A stretch of DNA of 5,313 nt from Candidatus Sumerlaeota bacterium (GTDB lineage Bacteria; Sumerlaeota; Sumerlaeia; UBA8349): NCBI GenBank assembly GCA_003501375.1, contig DNPO01000454.1, positions 2,457 to 7,769 of the forward strand, read 5' to 3'. A model generated the notes under the pieces. It ran no database searches. It was not told the DNA's origin and saw nothing but the letters and a program-made list of their open reading frames with translations. The stretch's first letter is position 1; each line of letters starts with the position of its first letter. The position numbers and the translations under genes were made by a program. Shown piece after piece: positions 4,421 through 5,313 of this stretch.

Positions 4421-5313
4421 TTGCCGGATTCCACCCTCTCTTCTGCTGAATCGCAACCCCCACCCGCAGCCTCCGGCCACCCCGCACCAGGCGAGGCGGT
4501 CTTGTATGCAAAGCGGATTCAAAAAAGTTTCGATCAACAACCCGTTCTTAAAAATATCAGTTTGATTGCGTGGCAAGGTGAGTTTTTAACCCTGCTTGGC
4601 CCGTCTGGCTGCGGTAAGACGACTCTGTTGCGCATCATCGCCGGGTTGGAAGTGCCTGATTCGGGTGACGTGACGATTTGTGGCAGGAAGATGAACACCT
4701 TGCCAGCGAACAAGCGCCCGGTAAATACCGTTTTTCAGAACTACGCCCTTTTTCCCCACTTATCCGTTTTTGAAAATATTGCTTTTGGTTTGCGCTCGCT
4801 CCGGGTGGCCAATAACGACGTCCAAGTCCGCTGCATGAAGGCGGTGCAGATGTTGCAACTGGAGCCGTATATCAAGCGGCGTCCGCACGAACTTTCCGGT
4901 GGGCAAAAGCAGCGTGTTGCACTGGCCCGCGCTCTGGTGAATGAACCGGAAGTGTTGCTGCTGGACGAGCCGATGTCTGCGCTCGATGCCAAGTTGCGCG
5001 GCGAGGTACAAATTGAGTTGCGCCGTCTTCAGCAGAGTCTGGGCAAGACGTTTATCTTGGTCACACACGATCAGGACGAAGCCATGACGGTGTCCGACCG
5101 CATTGTGCTGATGCGCGAAGGGCGCGTGGAGCAGGCGGGCACCCCCTCTAAAATTTATGACCATCCGCACAACCGATTCGTCGCGGAGTTCTTGGGTTCC
5201 GCGAACTTGATTGAGGCGGCGAAGCGCGATTCCGATGATGGGATGGACACGCCGTTGGGCGCTTTGCGCATTTTGAAGCAGCCGCTTTGGAATAAGGGGA
5301 CGCTGGCGATTCG
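4421..5313 (+). CDS. potA: PotA-type ABC transporter ATP-binding protein (3' end missing)
   Basis: This is the cytoplasmic ATPase subunit that powers an import ABC transporter. The closest match I recognise is PotA of the spermidine/putrescine system, notably the segment VNTVFQxYALFPHxxVFENxAFGLR and the motif spacing. Related ATPases for iron, sulfate, maltose or glycerol-phosphate cannot be excluded. Counting from TTG 4421, the motifs are Walker A GPSGCGKTT (60-68), Q-loop Q106, signature LSGGQ (158-162), Walker B ending LLLDE (D182, E183), the SALD D-loop and the switch His216 (VTHDQ). The frame stays open to the window end after 297 codons, where the C-terminal TOBE-like regulatory domain is starting. 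The start is uncertain: TTG 4421 gives a Pro/Ala-rich N-terminal extension, as in E. coli PotA, while TTG 4502 has GAGG (4493-4496) five bases upstream. An in-frame TGA at 4385 bounds the choice. Permease and binding-protein genes would be expected downstream. Confidence 0.92.
   Translation, partial: MPDSTLSSAESQPPPAASGHPAPGEAVLYAKRIQKSFDQQPVLKNISLIAWQGEFLTLLGPSGCGKTTLLRIIAGLEVPDSGDVTICGRKMNTLPANKRPVNTVFQNYALFPHLSVFENIAFGLRSLRVANNDVQVRCMKAVQMLQLEPYIKRRPHELSGGQKQRVALARALVNEPEVLLLDEPMSALDAKLRGEVQIELRRLQQSLGKTFILVTHDQDEAMTVSDRIVLMREGRVEQAGTPSKIYDHPHNRFVAEFLGSANLIEAAKRDSDDGMDTPLGALRILKQPLWNKGTLAI

Noticed and set aside
4160..4576. Open frames in the intergenic region on both strands (for example - 4160-4576 and + 4287-4565)
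   Set aside because: They run through the inverted repeat, the promoter candidate and the start of the ABC gene. Their translations look random and they have no convincing ribosome binding site.

Overview
The window reads as chromosomal DNA of a Gram-negative-type bacterium. All five recognisable genes lie on the + strand. Codons are moderately GC-rich, and start codons are mixed (ATG, GTG and probably TTG). No rRNA, tRNA, transposase or CRISPR array is visible. The lineage cannot be fixed from this sequence. The polyprenyl synthetase and the GGAC-type intergenic hairpin make me think of the Planctomycetes-Verrucomicrobia-Lentisphaerae group, but that is a weak inference.

Left part (1-3047). 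Three tightly spaced genes probably form one operon, with gaps of 19 and 27 bases. Gene 1 is cut by the window edge. It encodes a Pro/Ala-rich disordered protein carrying two near-identical short acidic-hydrophobic motifs and a looser third copy at its C-terminus. Gene 2 (about 541 codons) encodes a membrane-anchored protein with long coiled coils, which I do not recognise. Gene 3 (241 codons, GTG start) has a nitrilase-like fold but lacks two of the three classical catalytic residues. Together they look like an undescribed scaffold-type system; no function can be assigned from sequence alone.

Middle part (3031-4150). A near-consensus sigma-70 promoter (TTGAAA, 17-base spacer, TATAGT) overlaps the end of gene 3. 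A perfect 12-base palindrome, a small hairpin and a run of nine C follow it. That C run occupies the place of a ribosome binding site, directly before an ATG-started polyprenyl diphosphate synthase. The enzyme has both Asp-rich motifs, and two Phe residues before the first one suggest a short-chain (C15-type) product.

Right part (4151-5313). The 270-base intergenic region holds an almost perfect 36-bp inverted repeat whose arms are built on a strict 9-base GTCC period. A second candidate promoter and a GGAGG/CCTCC hairpin follow. The last gene, cut by the right edge, encodes a PotA-type ABC transporter ATPase with all nucleotide-binding motifs intact and the start of a C-terminal regulatory domain. 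Its permease and binding-protein partners, if adjacent, lie beyond the window.
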